A DNA stretch of 64,000 nt from Allobosea caraganae (GCF_003351345.1 NZ_QQTO01000007.1:1-64000); one strand, 5' to 3'; counted from the stretch's first letter, positions 17,193 through 26,734 are shown. Translations and numbers: made by a program. The notes: generated by a model not told the origin, from the sequence alone.

Positions 17193-18929
17193 TCACGGCG
17201 ACTTCACCAATCCCGAAAAGCCGGCCACCGCCAGCAGGCTCAGAGCCCAGCCGACGATCGACTGGAAGTAGAAATAGTTGATGGCGATGCGACCGCCCGG
17301 CTTGGATGGGTTGGGCCGCCAGAAGGTCCTTTGTCCCATGTCCAGCACCGGCAACAGCGTATCGAGCGAGTACATCCAGGGGCTGAAGGCCGGGTAGCTC
17401 GATGCCTCCCAGCGCCGGCGGAAGCAGTCGAGCTGGGTCTGGCCCGGCTCGGCCAGCCCGTTCGTCTGCTGGGTAGCGAAGAGCGAGCGGTGCTCGGATC
17501 TGTCGATGCCGCACAGGGTCCATTCGGGCGCTCGCAGGACCACGGCGCTGTTCGGCATCACGGCGCCCCGATGTTCGGCATAGCCGAAGATGACAACGCC
17601 CAGGAACCAGAAGAGGATCAGCCAGACGAAGGCCAGCAGAGGCTGACGGCCATAGGCAAGCGTGACTCCGAGCACGCCGTCGGCGGCCGTCAGAAGTCCG
17701 CGCAGCAGGGGATTGCCGGCCCGTGCTCGCCGTGCCTTGCGCTGCAGGCGTTCCTTGACGACGAGCACGGCGCGAGCGTCCTCGCCATGGCCCATTTCGC
17801 GAAAGACGACTGCGAGCTGTTCATAAGGCTGGGGCCAGAAATCCTCGCCGCAGCGTTCGGGCATCTGACGCGCCAGCCAGTCGAGTCGGCTGTCGGCATC
17901 GACCGGACCGTCGATGAAGGCGCCGTAGCGGCAACGGTTGAGCAGCAGATCGCCGGTTTTCGGCCATGATGAGGCCTCGTCATGGATCGTGCCGACGGAG
18001 GCGCCGGTCAGCGTCAGCATGCCATTGATCTTGGCCTCGCGGCGCAGGAAGAACGCGCCCTCGACCACCGCGCGGCTCATGTCCAGTGCGGCCTCGCCGG
18101 GATTGTCGAGAACCGCGCCCGAGCAGTCCATGTCGGCGCCGATCCGGGACGCCGTCAGGCGGGTCTCGCCCTCGATGCGGGCGCTGCGCAGCAAGACGCT
18201 GCCGCGAGCCTCGAGCTCGCTCGCCTCGATGGCCACGCCGTCGGCGCGGGTGACGACGGCGCCGGCGCAGTCGAAATCGGCTGCGAGCTGCGCGCCCGAC
18301 AGGTTGATGCCGCCGCGAAGATTCGAGCCGCGCAGCAGCACGTTGCGTACCTCCAGGCTGGGGGCGAGCAGGGCGTAGCCGCCGGGGGCACGGATGCTCG
18401 CGCCGTCGCATTCGAGATTGCCGCCGAGGCGGGACTGGACGAGGTTGACCTCGCCATTGATCTCGGCGCCGCGCAGATAGACGCCGCCGCGCGCCTCCAG
18501 CCGCTCGGCCTGGAGGCCCGGCAGCAGCGAGCCGTCGAGGAACAGGCGGTTGATGATCGCGGCCCGTAGGATGGGCGCCGCTTCGAAATGGCAGTCGTTC
18601 AGGCCGATGTCGCGGAAGATGCGGCAGGCCTCGAGGTCGAGCACTTCCGTGATCCAGGCGCCGCTGATCCTGATGCCTTTCTCATGCGGCCGGCAGCCTT
18701 CCTCGCCGCCGAGCAGGAGGAAGCGCAGGAAGCGCGCCCGGACGAGCCGCGCCGGGTCGGGTTCGACCGGGCGCGAGCCGTCTCCGAGCCGGTCGAAGCT
18801 CCCGCTCAGAAGCTTGGCGACGACGTCCTCTTCCGCTGGCAGGAGTGGCCGGAAGTCGTCGAGGTGCGCGGTTGCGGTGGCCCACTGGGCTCGCTCCGCT
18901 TCCGCCCCGACGCCCCAGTCCGTCATCAT
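17193..18929 (-). CDS. Quasi-repeat beta-helix protein with carboxyl membrane anchor
   Basis: 578 residues. Residues about 80-320 are an array of short repeats of about 20 residues (ARGGVYLRGAEINGEVNLV, GSVLLRSARIEGETRLTAS), alternating hydrophobic positions and Gly/Asp/Cys, which suggests a solenoid related to pentapeptide-repeat or bactofilin-like folds. The carboxyl part has a helix (LLAFVWLILFWFLGVVIFGY), a loop with Cys residues, and a final helix (SIVGWALSLLAVAGFSGLV). Similar proteins are often labelled membrane-associated oxidoreductase without biochemical support, and no cofactor motif is visible. Its start shares four bases (ATGA) with the DUF1269 stop, so it is translationally coupled. 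Confidence 0.65.
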   Translation of the reverse strand: MMTDWGVGAEAERAQWATATAHLDDFRPLLPAEEDVVAKLLSGSFDRLGDGSRPVEPDPARLVRARFLRFLLLGGEEGCRPHEKGIRISGAWITEVLDLEACRIFRDIGLNDCHFEAAPILRAAIINRLFLDGSLLPGLQAERLEARGGVYLRGAEINGEVNLVQSRLGGNLECDGASIRAPGGYALLAPSLEVRNVLLRGSNLRGGINLSGAQLAADFDCAGAVVTRADGVAIEASELEARGSVLLRSARIEGETRLTASRIGADMDCSGAVLDNPGEAALDMSRAVVEGAFFLRREAKINGMLTLTGASVGTIHDEASSWPKTGDLLLNRCRYGAFIDGPVDADSRLDWLARQMPERCGEDFWPQPYEQLAVVFREMGHGEDARAVLVVKERLQRKARRARAGNPLLRGLLTAADGVLGVTLAYGRQPLLAFVWLILFWFLGVVIFGYAEHRGAVMPNSAVVLRAPEWTLCGIDRSEHRSLFATQQTNGLAEPGQTQLDCFRRRWEASSYPAFSPWMYSLDTLLPVLDMGQRTFWRPNPSKPGGRIAINYFYFQSIVGWALSLLAVAGFSGLVKSP

Positions 18930-19444
18930 GTGGCCGCTGGAGCTGCCGCCTCGCTGGTCGCGTGAGCCGCCAGCGCCTCGCGCAGAGCCGCTTCCTTGGT
19001 CTCGTCGAAGGAGGTGCTGATGAGCGTGCCGCCGACGCCCTTGAGGTCGGCGAGGACCTTGTCGGTCGTCATCTTGCGGATCAGCAGGAAGAGGCCGGCG
19101 GTGTTGGGCTGGAGGGCGCCGGCGGCATCCTTCATGAACTTGTCGTTGATGCCGACATCGCTGAGCTTGCCGCCGAGCGCGCCCGAGGCGGCGCCCAGCG
19201 CCGTCCCGACCAGAGGTGCCAGGAAGATGAAGCCGATCAGCGTGCCCCAGAGGGCGCCCGAGGCCGCGCCCGCCGCGGTGAGGTTCATCATCTGGTTGAG
19301 CTTCACGTTGCCCTTGTCGTCCTTGACGACGACGACGGCGTCGCCGAGCTCGATCAGATACTCGCGCTGGAGGGAAAGAACCTTCTGACGGACCTCTTCT
19401 GCTTTCTGCTCGGTCGGGAAGGCGATGAAAACCAGATCGCTCAT
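18926..19444 (-). CDS. DUF1269 family protein
   Basis: 172 residues. An amino-terminal ferredoxin-like part (SDLVFIAFPTEQKAEEVRQKVLSLQREYLIELGDAVVVVKD) precedes a glycine-rich hydrophobic hairpin (GALWGTLIGFIFLAPLVGTALGAASGALGG) and a carboxyl domain ending in an Ala-rich tail. This is the DUF1269 pattern of putative membrane-associated proteins of unknown function. It overlaps both neighbours by four bases (ATGA), tying it to the M17 peptidase and the repeat membrane protein. Confidence 0.8.
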   Translation of the reverse strand: MSDLVFIAFPTEQKAEEVRQKVLSLQREYLIELGDAVVVVKDDKGNVKLNQMMNLTAAGAASGALWGTLIGFIFLAPLVGTALGAASGALGGKLSDVGINDKFMKDAAGALQPNTAGLFLLIRKMTTDKVLADLKGVGGTLISTSFDETKEAALREALAAHATSEAAAPAAT

Positions 19445-20994
19445 GAGTTTAGTTCCATTGTTGGGGGTTGGGAGAGTGGGCGGCTGAGCGCCGGCGCCGA
19501 TTCCGCGGCGCGGCTGATGAGGAACTCGGCGAGCAGCGGCACGGGGCGACCGGTCGAGGCCTTGGCGGCTCCCGAGATCGAGGCAGTGCCGGCAATGTCG
19601 AGATGGGCCCAAGGATAGGCCGTGGCGAAGCGGGCCAGAAAGCAGGCCGCGGTGATCGCGCCGGCGGCGCGCCCGCCGAGATTGCTGGTATCGGCAAAGC
19701 TGCTGCCGAGCTGGCCGACATAGTCGTCCCAGATCGGAAGCTGCCAGACACGGTCCCCGGACACGCTCCCGCACCTCAGCAACTCGGCGGCGAGGGCGTC
19801 GTCATTGGCGAACAGGCCGCTCGCATGCGAGCCGAGGGCCACGACGCAGGCCTCGGTCAGGGTCGCGACATCGATCACGCAGGCCGGTGCGAAGCGCTCG
19901 GCATAGGTCAGGACATCGCATAGCAGCAGCCTGCCCTCGGCCTCGTGGGTGCGGATCTCGATGGTCTGGCCCGACATCGATGTCACCACGTCGCCCGGGC
20001 GGCTGGCGCTTCCGACCGGCATGCTCTCGGCCGCGGCGATCAGGCCGACGACGTTGATGGGCACCGCCAGGCGCGCGATGGTACGCATCACGCCCAGGAC
20101 GCTGCCGGCTCCGCTCATGTTGAACTTCATCTCGTCGGGGTCGGCGCCCGGCGTCAGTGGGGTGCCGCCGATATCGAAGGTGATGCCCTTGCCGACGAGG
20201 ACGACCGGCCTGCTGCCGATCCCGCCGCCGTTGGACTTCAGCACGATGAGCTTGCAGGGGTTGGCGGAGCTCCGGCCGACCACCAGGAAGGCCCCCATGC
20301 CGAGCGCCTCGAGATCCTGGCGCTCCAGAATCTCGACCTCGAAGCCGAATTCCTCGCCCATCTCCCGCGCGGTCTCGGCCAGGTAGGCGGGCGTACAGAT
20401 GTTGCCCGGCAGGTTTCCGAGGTCTTTCGCCAGCGCGACGCCCTCCGCGATCGCGACGCCCCGCCGCAAGGCGCCGACGAGTTCGGAGGTCAGGGTCTGC
20501 GGGACGAGCAGCATGATGCTGCGCCTTGCGCGGGCTCGCGCCTTTGAGCCGCAGGGCTGCGTCTCCGGCAGGACGAACGCATAGCCGCCATCGGTCAGGA
20601 CTTGCGCGGCCTGCTGGACACGCCAGTTCAGCGAGCGTCCGGGTACTTCGCTCTCCGCGAGGGTCACGACGGCTTCGGAGGCCACGCTCCCGGCGATGAC
20701 CTTGGCGGTGGCTGCGAGAGCCCGACAATAGGCCCGGTCGGAGAAGAGCGCTCGCTTGCCGAGGCTGACCAACAGGATGCGGGCCGCGACGGAGCCGGGC
20801 AGATGATGGATCAGCAGGGTCGTGCCGGGAGCTTCGTCCAGTTCGCCGCGCTTCAGGATCACGGACAGACGGCCCGCCGCCCGCCGGTCGAGTCGACGCG
20901 CCGACCTGGTCAGGGGGCCGCCGCTGAACACGCCGACGACGAGGAGTTCCGTCCTGAGCTTTTCCGCGTCGCCGACTGCGGGGATGATCTCCAT
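19441..20994 (-). CDS. M17 leucyl-aminopeptidase homologue with altered active site
   Basis: 517 residues from ATG 20994, the length of E. coli PepA. The fold is plainly M17 (DLGNLPGNICTPAYL, VGKGITFDIGG, AEGRL). Aligning with PepA, Lys269, Asp274, Glu353 and Arg355 remain, but three positions differ: Thr281 replaces the catalytic/ligand Lys282, Asn292 replaces metal ligand Asp293 (MKFNM instead of MK.DM), and Glu351 replaces Asp352 (THEAEGRL instead of NTDAEGRL). Catalysis on ordinary peptides may be lost or changed. Located in the RND operon, 114 bp after the second adaptor, with its stop coupled to the DUF1269 gene. Confidence 0.85.
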   Translation of the reverse strand: MEIIPAVGDAEKLRTELLVVGVFSGGPLTRSARRLDRRAAGRLSVILKRGELDEAPGTTLLIHHLPGSVAARILLVSLGKRALFSDRAYCRALAATAKVIAGSVASEAVVTLAESEVPGRSLNWRVQQAAQVLTDGGYAFVLPETQPCGSKARARARRSIMLLVPQTLTSELVGALRRGVAIAEGVALAKDLGNLPGNICTPAYLAETAREMGEEFGFEVEILERQDLEALGMGAFLVVGRSSANPCKLIVLKSNGGGIGSRPVVLVGKGITFDIGGTPLTPGADPDEMKFNMSGAGSVLGVMRTIARLAVPINVVGLIAAAESMPVGSASRPGDVVTSMSGQTIEIRTHEAEGRLLLCDVLTYAERFAPACVIDVATLTEACVVALGSHASGLFANDDALAAELLRCGSVSGDRVWQLPIWDDYVGQLGSSFADTSNLGGRAAGAITAACFLARFATAYPWAHLDIAGTASISGAAKASTGRPVPLLAEFLISRAAESAPALSRPLSQPPTMELNS

Positions 20995-21108
20995 AAAATC
21001 TCTCCACGGGGGCATCATGGCATCGCTTGGCTGGAGAAATGGCGTGATCCTGCCAGGACTTGTTCTGGTCGCTCTTGTCCGCTTCGGGCGGAGTGGTGCC
21101 ATCTCCGA

Positions 21109-22281
21109 TTACGAGGGGGACATGGCCGGGTGTCCCGGTTGCGGCAGCGCGGCAGCATTGCGGTCAACCTCCGGCGCTGGCGGGAGCTGCCGCACGCGCT
21201 GACCGAGATGCAGGGCCTGGATGCCGCCCGAGACGATGATCTCGCCGGGCTCCAGTCCTTGCGAGACGATGACCTGGCCGGGATCGAAGCGCAGCACATC
21301 GACATTGCGCAGCGAGACGGTCGATTTCGCTGGATCGACCACCCAGACGGCGGGCGAGAGGCCCTGCTGAGCCAGGGCGCTGGCAGGGATCGAGACGACC
21401 GAGTCGGAGGTCAGCTCCAGCGTCCCGACCACGGTCGACCCGAGCCGCATGGCTTCCGGAGGGTCCTGCAGGCCGACCCTGACCTGGAAGGTCCGGGTGA
21501 CGGGGTCCGCCTGCGGCGCGACCTCGCGGACCCGGCCGAGCGCGGTGACAGTGGGGGCGTCGGCGAGTGCGACCCGGATGGTGCTGTCTCCGGCCTGCGT
21601 CTCCAGCAGCCGCGCGGGCACGTTGAAGACCGCGTCGCGGCCGTCTTCGCGCGCCAGCTGGACCACGATTTGCCCGGGCTGCACGACTTCGCCGGGCTCG
21701 ACATTGCGGGTGGTCACGACGCCAGCGACACCGGCGCGCAAGTCGGTGAAGCCGAGCCGATCCTGTGCCAGCTCGACCTGCGCCTCGGCATTCTCGAGCT
21801 GGGCCTGCGCCACCTCCTGCGCCTTGAGCGCCTGGTCGAAGCGGGGCCGGGTGGTGAAGCCCTGCGCCATCAGCCCTTCCTGGCGCGCGAAGGTGCCGCG
21901 CGCGGTGTCGACCTCGCCGCGGGCCGCTTCGAGCGCGGCCCTGGCGGCGGTCAGCGCGTTCTGCTCGAGCGTCGGGGCGAGGCGGGCGATCACCTGCCCC
22001 GTCTTGACGCTGTCCCCGACATTGACCGACCGCTCCGTGACGCGCCCGCCGATGCGGAAGGCGAGCCCGACATTCTTCTCGGCCTGGATCTCGCCGCTCA
22101 GCTGGACGTCGTTGGCGAGCTTGCCGGCCTCGACCGTCACGACGCGAACTGGCCGTCCCTCAGTCGTGGCGGCTTGCTCGTTCTGGCAGGCGGCCAGGGC
22201 CAGGACCAGCGCCGTGGCGGCCACGCTGCGAACGAGGCCCATGCAGGCCGGCCGGAACCGCGTCTCTGAAAGGTGCGTCAT
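21109..22281 (-). CDS. RND periplasmic adaptor, lipoprotein (second copy)
   Basis: 390 residues. A lipoprotein signal ends at Cys32 (VLALAAC). The barrel-sandwich and coiled-coil hairpin (about 75-190) and the conserved GRVREVAPQADPVTRTFQVRVGL beta-barrel motif mark an AcrA/MexA-type membrane fusion protein. It bridges inner-membrane pump and outer-membrane channel. ATG overlaps the pump stop by four bases. The first adaptor, at the other side of the pump gene, shares the barrel motif almost exactly, so the two arose by duplication or form a hetero-adaptor pair. Confidence 0.9.
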   Translation of the reverse strand: MTHLSETRFRPACMGLVRSVAATALVLALAACQNEQAATTEGRPVRVVTVEAGKLANDVQLSGEIQAEKNVGLAFRIGGRVTERSVNVGDSVKTGQVIARLAPTLEQNALTAARAALEAARGEVDTARGTFARQEGLMAQGFTTRPRFDQALKAQEVAQAQLENAEAQVELAQDRLGFTDLRAGVAGVVTTRNVEPGEVVQPGQIVVQLAREDGRDAVFNVPARLLETQAGDSTIRVALADAPTVTALGRVREVAPQADPVTRTFQVRVGLQDPPEAMRLGSTVVGTLELTSDSVVSIPASALAQQGLSPAVWVVDPAKSTVSLRNVDVLRFDPGQVIVSQGLEPGEIIVSGGIQALHLGQRVRQLPPAPEVDRNAAALPQPGHPAMSPS

Positions 22282-25200
22282 CGTGCAGAAACTCCCATGG
22301 CGGCTTTGGCCGGGGCTCCCGCCGTCTTCGGTGCAGACGAGCCGCGACCGAAGACGGTAACGTAGAGAACAGGCAGCAGGACGAGGGTGAGGACTGTCGC
22401 GACGAGGAGGCCGCCCATGATGGCGAGGGCCATAGGTCCCCAGAACACGGTCGGCGCGATCGGGATCATGCCGAGCACCGTCGAGACCGCCGTCAGCATG
22501 ATCGGCCGGAAGCGCGTGCCGGCGGCATCGAGCGCCGCCTCGACGACGCCCTTGCCGGTGGCCCGCTCGGCCTCGATCTGACCGACCAGGATCACCGCGT
22601 TCTTGGTGATGATGCCGATCAGGGCGAGGATGCCGAGCAGCGCGACGAAGCCGAGCGGCTTGCCGGAGAGGAGCAGCGCTCCGACCACGCCGATCAGGCC
22701 GAGCGGCGCAATGCTGAGCACGATGGCGAGCAGCCTGAAGCTGCGCAACTCCGCCATCAGCACGGTGAACATGATCAGGAGCATCACCGGCACGACCGCG
22801 ATGACCGAAGCCTGCGACTTGGCGCTTTCCTCGACGGTTCCGCCCACAGCGATGCCATAGGCCGGCGGCAGCGTTTTCCTCAATTCGTCGATGGCGGGCT
22901 GCAGCGCGGTGACGACGGTCTCCGGCAATGTTCCGGGCTTGACGTCGGCGGCGACGGTCAGGTTCGGCACTCGGTCGCGCCGCCAGATCAGCGGTGCGTC
23001 GAGCCCGTAGCTGAAGGTGACGAACTGCGACAGCGGCACCGAGCGGCCGCCGGGCAGGGCGACCTGCATCGTCCGCAGCGTCTCCAGCGAGACGCGGTCG
23101 GCATCCTGGGCGCGCACGACGACGTCGACGAGGTAGATGTCGTCGCGCACCTGCGTCACGACCGTGCCGGAGACGACCGCGTTCAGGGTCGTCGCCAGCG
23201 CCTGCGAGCTCAGGCCGAGGCGGCGCGCCTCGTCCTGGTCGACGCGCAGGCGCAGTTCGCGTGACGGCTCGATCCAGTCGAAATTGACCTGCTCGGCCTT
23301 GGGATTCGCCGCGACGACCTGGGCGAGCTTCATCGCGATCGACCGGACTTCGGCGATATCAGGCCCGGTGACGCGATATTGCACCGGCCAGCCGACGGGC
23401 GGCCCGAGTTCGAGCGGGTAGACACGTGCGACGACGTTCGGAAACTGGTTGGCCAGAAGCGCTTCCAGCTTGGTCTTCAGCCGCTCGCGCGCCGCAACGT
23501 CCTTGGCGACGATCACCGCTTGGCTGAAGAAGTCGTTGGGCAGCTGCGCATTCAACGGCAGGTAGAAGCGAATGGCGCCGCGGCCGACATAGGTGCTCCA
23601 GCGCTCGACATCGGGATTGCCTTTCAGCGCCGCGTCGAAGCGGGTCGCGAGCTGCTCGCTGGCGTAGATCGAGGCGTTTTGCGGCAGCGTGAGGTCGACG
23701 AGCAGTTCGGGCCGGTCGGAGGCCGGGAAGAACTGCCGCGGCACCAGCGGTAGCGCCAGCACGGAGGCCGCGAACAGTGCCAGCGTTACCGCGATCGTGA
23801 TCCAGCGTAGCCTGATCGCACGCGAGAGCAGGTTCCTGAAGGTCCGTTCGACCCGCCCGGGTCCGGAGCCGGCCGATGCCGCATCCGGGGCCTTCAGCAT
23901 TGCGACGCCGAGCACGGGCGCGAAGATCACGGCCACGAACCAGGATACGACCAGGGCGATGCTGACGACGGCGAAGAGCGTAAACGTGTACTCCCCGGCG
24001 CCGCTCGCCGCGAAGCCGATCGGGACGAAGCCGGCTATGGTCACCAAGGTCCCGGCCGCCATCGCCATGGCGTATTTCTGGAAGGCGTAGGTCGCCGCCT
24101 TGGTCTTTTCCTCGCCGGCCGCCAGGCGCGTCACCATCGCGTCGGTCGTGGTCATGGCGTCGTCGACCAGCAGCGCGAGCGCGATGATCAGGGCGCCGAG
24201 CGAGATGCGCTGCATGTCGATGCCGCTGACCAGCATCCCGGCGAAGACGATGGCGAGCGTCAGCGGAATCGACAGGGCGACGACGAGTCCAGGGCGCACG
24301 CCCAGGCTGATGAAGCTCACGACCAGGATGATCCCGACCGATTGCCAGAGCGAGGTCATGAAGTCGGCGATGGCGTGGTCCACCGTCACGGCCTGGTCGG
24401 CGACGAGCCAGGGCTCGATGCCGAGCGGCAGGTTGGCGGTGATCCCCGCCATGACCTCGGTGATGTTCCGGCCGAGCGCCAGGATGTCGCCGCCGTCGCG
24501 CATCGCGATGCCCAGCCCGATCGCGTCCTGGCCGTTGACCCGGAACATCGGTTGCGGCGGGTCGGCCTGGCCGCGGCGCACCGTGGCAATGTCGGCGAGG
24601 CGGACCATGCGGTCGCCGACCGGGAAGTTGACGCTGAGAAGGTCCGCCTCGGATTGGAAGGCGCCGGAGACGCGCAGCGAGAGCTTCTCGTCCTGCGTCT
24701 GGATGATGCCGGCGGGCCGCACGACGTTCTGGCTCTGCAGGGCGCCGAGCAGCGCATTGCGGTCGATGCCGAGATTGGCGAGCTCCCTGACCGAGAACTC
24801 GACGAAGATGCGTTCGTCCTGCGCGCCGATGATCTCGATCTTCGAAACGTCGGGTACGAGCAGCAGGCGCGAACGGGCCGCCTCGACATGGTCCCGCAGC
24901 TCGCGGCTGGTGAAGCCGTCGGCGGTAAAGCCATAGATGATTCCAAAGGTGTCGCCGAACCGGTCGTTGAAGAACGGGCCGAGCGTGCCCGCCGGCAAGG
25001 TATGCCGCATGTCGGCGACGAGATTGCGGACCCTGTACCAGGTGTCCTGCACGTTGCGCGCTGGGATCGACTCCTTCAGGTTGACGAAAATCGTAGTCAC
25101 GCCGGGCGTCGTGTAGCTGCGGACGGTGTCCAGGCCGGGCGTCTCCTCGAGCTGGCGTTCGAGCCGCTCGGTGACCTGTGTCAGCGTGTCCTCCATGGTC

Positions 25201-25367
25201 GCCCCCGGCCAGGCCGCGGAGACCACCATCGACTTGATGACGAAGGACGGGTCTTCGTTGCGGCCGAGCCGGACGAAGGCGAGCACGCCGGCTGCCACCG
25301 CGATGATCATCAGGTAGATCACGACCGAGCGGGTCTTGAGCGCCCATTCCGAGAGGTTGAAGCTCAT
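22278..25367 (-). CDS. RND efflux pump inner-membrane subunit
   Basis: 1029 residues, the usual length of AcrB/MexF/VexF-like pumps. Twelve membrane helices with two large periplasmic loops. The proton-relay pair Asp402-Asp403 in ALLVDDAMTTTD is present. The sequence GIITKNAVILV and the carboxyl GRGSSAP end fit the hydrophobe/amphiphile RND group of the type found with paired adaptors. Substrates cannot be read from sequence. No TolC-like outer-membrane gene lies in the window, so the pump must use one from elsewhere. Confidence 0.92.
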   Translation of the reverse strand: MSFNLSEWALKTRSVVIYLMIIAVAAGVLAFVRLGRNEDPSFVIKSMVVSAAWPGATMEDTLTQVTERLERQLEETPGLDTVRSYTTPGVTTIFVNLKESIPARNVQDTWYRVRNLVADMRHTLPAGTLGPFFNDRFGDTFGIIYGFTADGFTSRELRDHVEAARSRLLLVPDVSKIEIIGAQDERIFVEFSVRELANLGIDRNALLGALQSQNVVRPAGIIQTQDEKLSLRVSGAFQSEADLLSVNFPVGDRMVRLADIATVRRGQADPPQPMFRVNGQDAIGLGIAMRDGGDILALGRNITEVMAGITANLPLGIEPWLVADQAVTVDHAIADFMTSLWQSVGIILVVSFISLGVRPGLVVALSIPLTLAIVFAGMLVSGIDMQRISLGALIIALALLVDDAMTTTDAMVTRLAAGEEKTKAATYAFQKYAMAMAAGTLVTIAGFVPIGFAASGAGEYTFTLFAVVSIALVVSWFVAVIFAPVLGVAMLKAPDAASAGSGPGRVERTFRNLLSRAIRLRWITIAVTLALFAASVLALPLVPRQFFPASDRPELLVDLTLPQNASIYASEQLATRFDAALKGNPDVERWSTYVGRGAIRFYLPLNAQLPNDFFSQAVIVAKDVAARERLKTKLEALLANQFPNVVARVYPLELGPPVGWPVQYRVTGPDIAEVRSIAMKLAQVVAANPKAEQVNFDWIEPSRELRLRVDQDEARRLGLSSQALATTLNAVVSGTVVTQVRDDIYLVDVVVRAQDADRVSLETLRTMQVALPGGRSVPLSQFVTFSYGLDAPLIWRRDRVPNLTVAADVKPGTLPETVVTALQPAIDELRKTLPPAYGIAVGGTVEESAKSQASVIAVVPVMLLIMFTVLMAELRSFRLLAIVLSIAPLGLIGVVGALLLSGKPLGFVALLGILALIGIITKNAVILVGQIEAERATGKGVVEAALDAAGTRFRPIMLTAVSTVLGMIPIAPTVFWGPMALAIMGGLLVATVLTLVLLPVLYVTVFGRGSSAPKTAGAPAKAAMGVSAR

Positions 25368-26470
25368 CGCGGCTCCGTCCCGGCCAGCCGGACGTGCTGG
25401 CCTTCCTTCAGAAGGCTGGCGCCGGCGGTGACGACAATGTCGCCAAGTGCGAGGCCCTTCTGGATGAGGGCCTCGGCAGGGTCGGCGCTGAGCACGTCGA
25501 GCTTCCGCATTGAGACGGTGAGGCTCTTGGGATCGACGATCCAGACGCCTGTGTCCTGCCCGCGCCGTGTCAGGGCCGTCGCCGGGATGGCGGTCCCGGA
25601 GGATTCGCTGCCTCGGATCGCGCCCGAGACCGCCGTGCCGAGGCGGAACGATTGCGGCGGCTCGGACAGGCCAACCCTGACCCGGAACGTCCGCGTCACC
25701 GGGTCGGCCTGCGGCGCGACCTCGCGCACACGACCGTTGACCGTCACGCTCGGATCGCTGGAGAGCGCGACATGCACGCGTGCGTCGGGCGGCAGCGTGC
25801 GGACCGCATCGGCCGGCACTTCGAAGACGGCATCGCGCCCCTCGCGCCTGGCGAGTTGCACGATCATGCGGCCGGCCGCGACGACTTCGCCCGGCTCGGC
25901 GCCGACGCGGGTGACCAGACCCGGCGCGTCGGCCTTCAAAGTCGTGAAGCCGACCACGTCTTCCGCTGACCGCACGCGCGCCTGCGCTGCGTCGACCTGC
26001 GCCTGCGCCGCGGTGCGCCCCTGCTCGGCGGCCTCGAAATCCGCCCGCGTCGTCACATTGCGCTCAAGCAGGTGGCTCTGGCGCTGCAACTGGTTCTCCG
26101 CTGTCCGCAACAGGCCTTGGGCGCTGACGAGAGCGGCCCGTGCCGAGCGCAACTCGTTGAGTTCGTTTTCCGGATCGAGGCGGGCGACGACGTCGCCCTC
26201 GCGCACGCTCGTGCCGACGCCGACCGTCCGCTCCGCCAGCCGTCCACTGACGCGGAAGGCCAGCGAAGCCTGGTCCTGCGCTTCGATATGCCCGGTGAAG
26301 CTGACATCGGCCGCTTCCCGCGGAGGCTCGACCGTGATGGTGCGCACCATCCGGACAGGTGGCGGAGCCATGGCGTCGTCTCGGTTGCAGGCTGCGACAG
26401 AGACGACGATGGCCGCGAGCGCCACGGCATTCCGGTATTGCGCGAAACTGGCCGTGCGAGGCGCGCTCAT
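25364..26470 (-). CDS. RND periplasmic adaptor, lipoprotein (first copy)
   Basis: 368 residues from ATG 26470 (GGGGA 7 bases upstream); ATG 26542 with GGGAG is an alternative giving a longer leader. Lipobox VSVAAC with Cys28. The hairpin (about 100-170) and barrel motif GRVREVAPQADPVTRTFRVRVGL identify an RND membrane fusion protein. First gene of an eight-gene minus-strand unit running to 14972: adaptor, pump, adaptor, M17 homologue, DUF1269, repeat membrane protein, patatin, AI-2E-type permease, most joined by four-base overlaps. Confidence 0.9.
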   Translation of the reverse strand: MSAPRTASFAQYRNAVALAAIVVSVAACNRDDAMAPPPVRMVRTITVEPPREAADVSFTGHIEAQDQASLAFRVSGRLAERTVGVGTSVREGDVVARLDPENELNELRSARAALVSAQGLLRTAENQLQRQSHLLERNVTTRADFEAAEQGRTAAQAQVDAAQARVRSAEDVVGFTTLKADAPGLVTRVGAEPGEVVAAGRMIVQLARREGRDAVFEVPADAVRTLPPDARVHVALSSDPSVTVNGRVREVAPQADPVTRTFRVRVGLSEPPQSFRLGTAVSGAIRGSESSGTAIPATALTRRGQDTGVWIVDPKSLTVSMRKLDVLSADPAEALIQKGLALGDIVVTAGASLLKEGQHVRLAGTEPR

Positions 26471-26696
26471 GCCTGCGTCCCCGTGGGTCGGGCCGACGTC
26501 GATTGCGGACTTGTTGCGCCGGTCAGCCCGCTGCCGCGACATGGTTTCTCCCGCAAGCCTTCCGGATTCATCATGCTTTTCCTCAGGCAACCGTAAGGCG
26601 GAGGCCGTGGAATCTCGGACGCAAAGCGAGATCCGTCGCACCAATCTCTTCGGATGGCGCAATGGACGCTATCAACAGCGCGGGACACGCGGATTA

Positions 26697-26734
26697 GCTC
26701 AGAATCCCAATTCTGCGCTGGTCATCCCAATTTT
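26697..26734 (-). promoter_or_regulatory. Tandem GGGAT boxes (site c) ahead of the RND operon
   Basis: On the minus strand AATTGGGATGACC is followed 20 bp later by AATTGGGATTCTGAGC. The second box with its flank (GGGATTCTGAGCTAATCCGC) matches site a at 16 of 20 positions. It lies 238 bp before the ATG at 26470 or 166 bp before the alternative at 26542, just past the 3' end of the MFS gene. The orientation is that of the RND operon. Confidence 0.55.

Noticed and set aside
23359-25347. A 662-codon minus-strand frame within the RND pump gene
   Set aside because: Same strand, shifted frame of the pump; Arg/Gly/Ala-rich with no domain, while the pump frame has all RND motifs.
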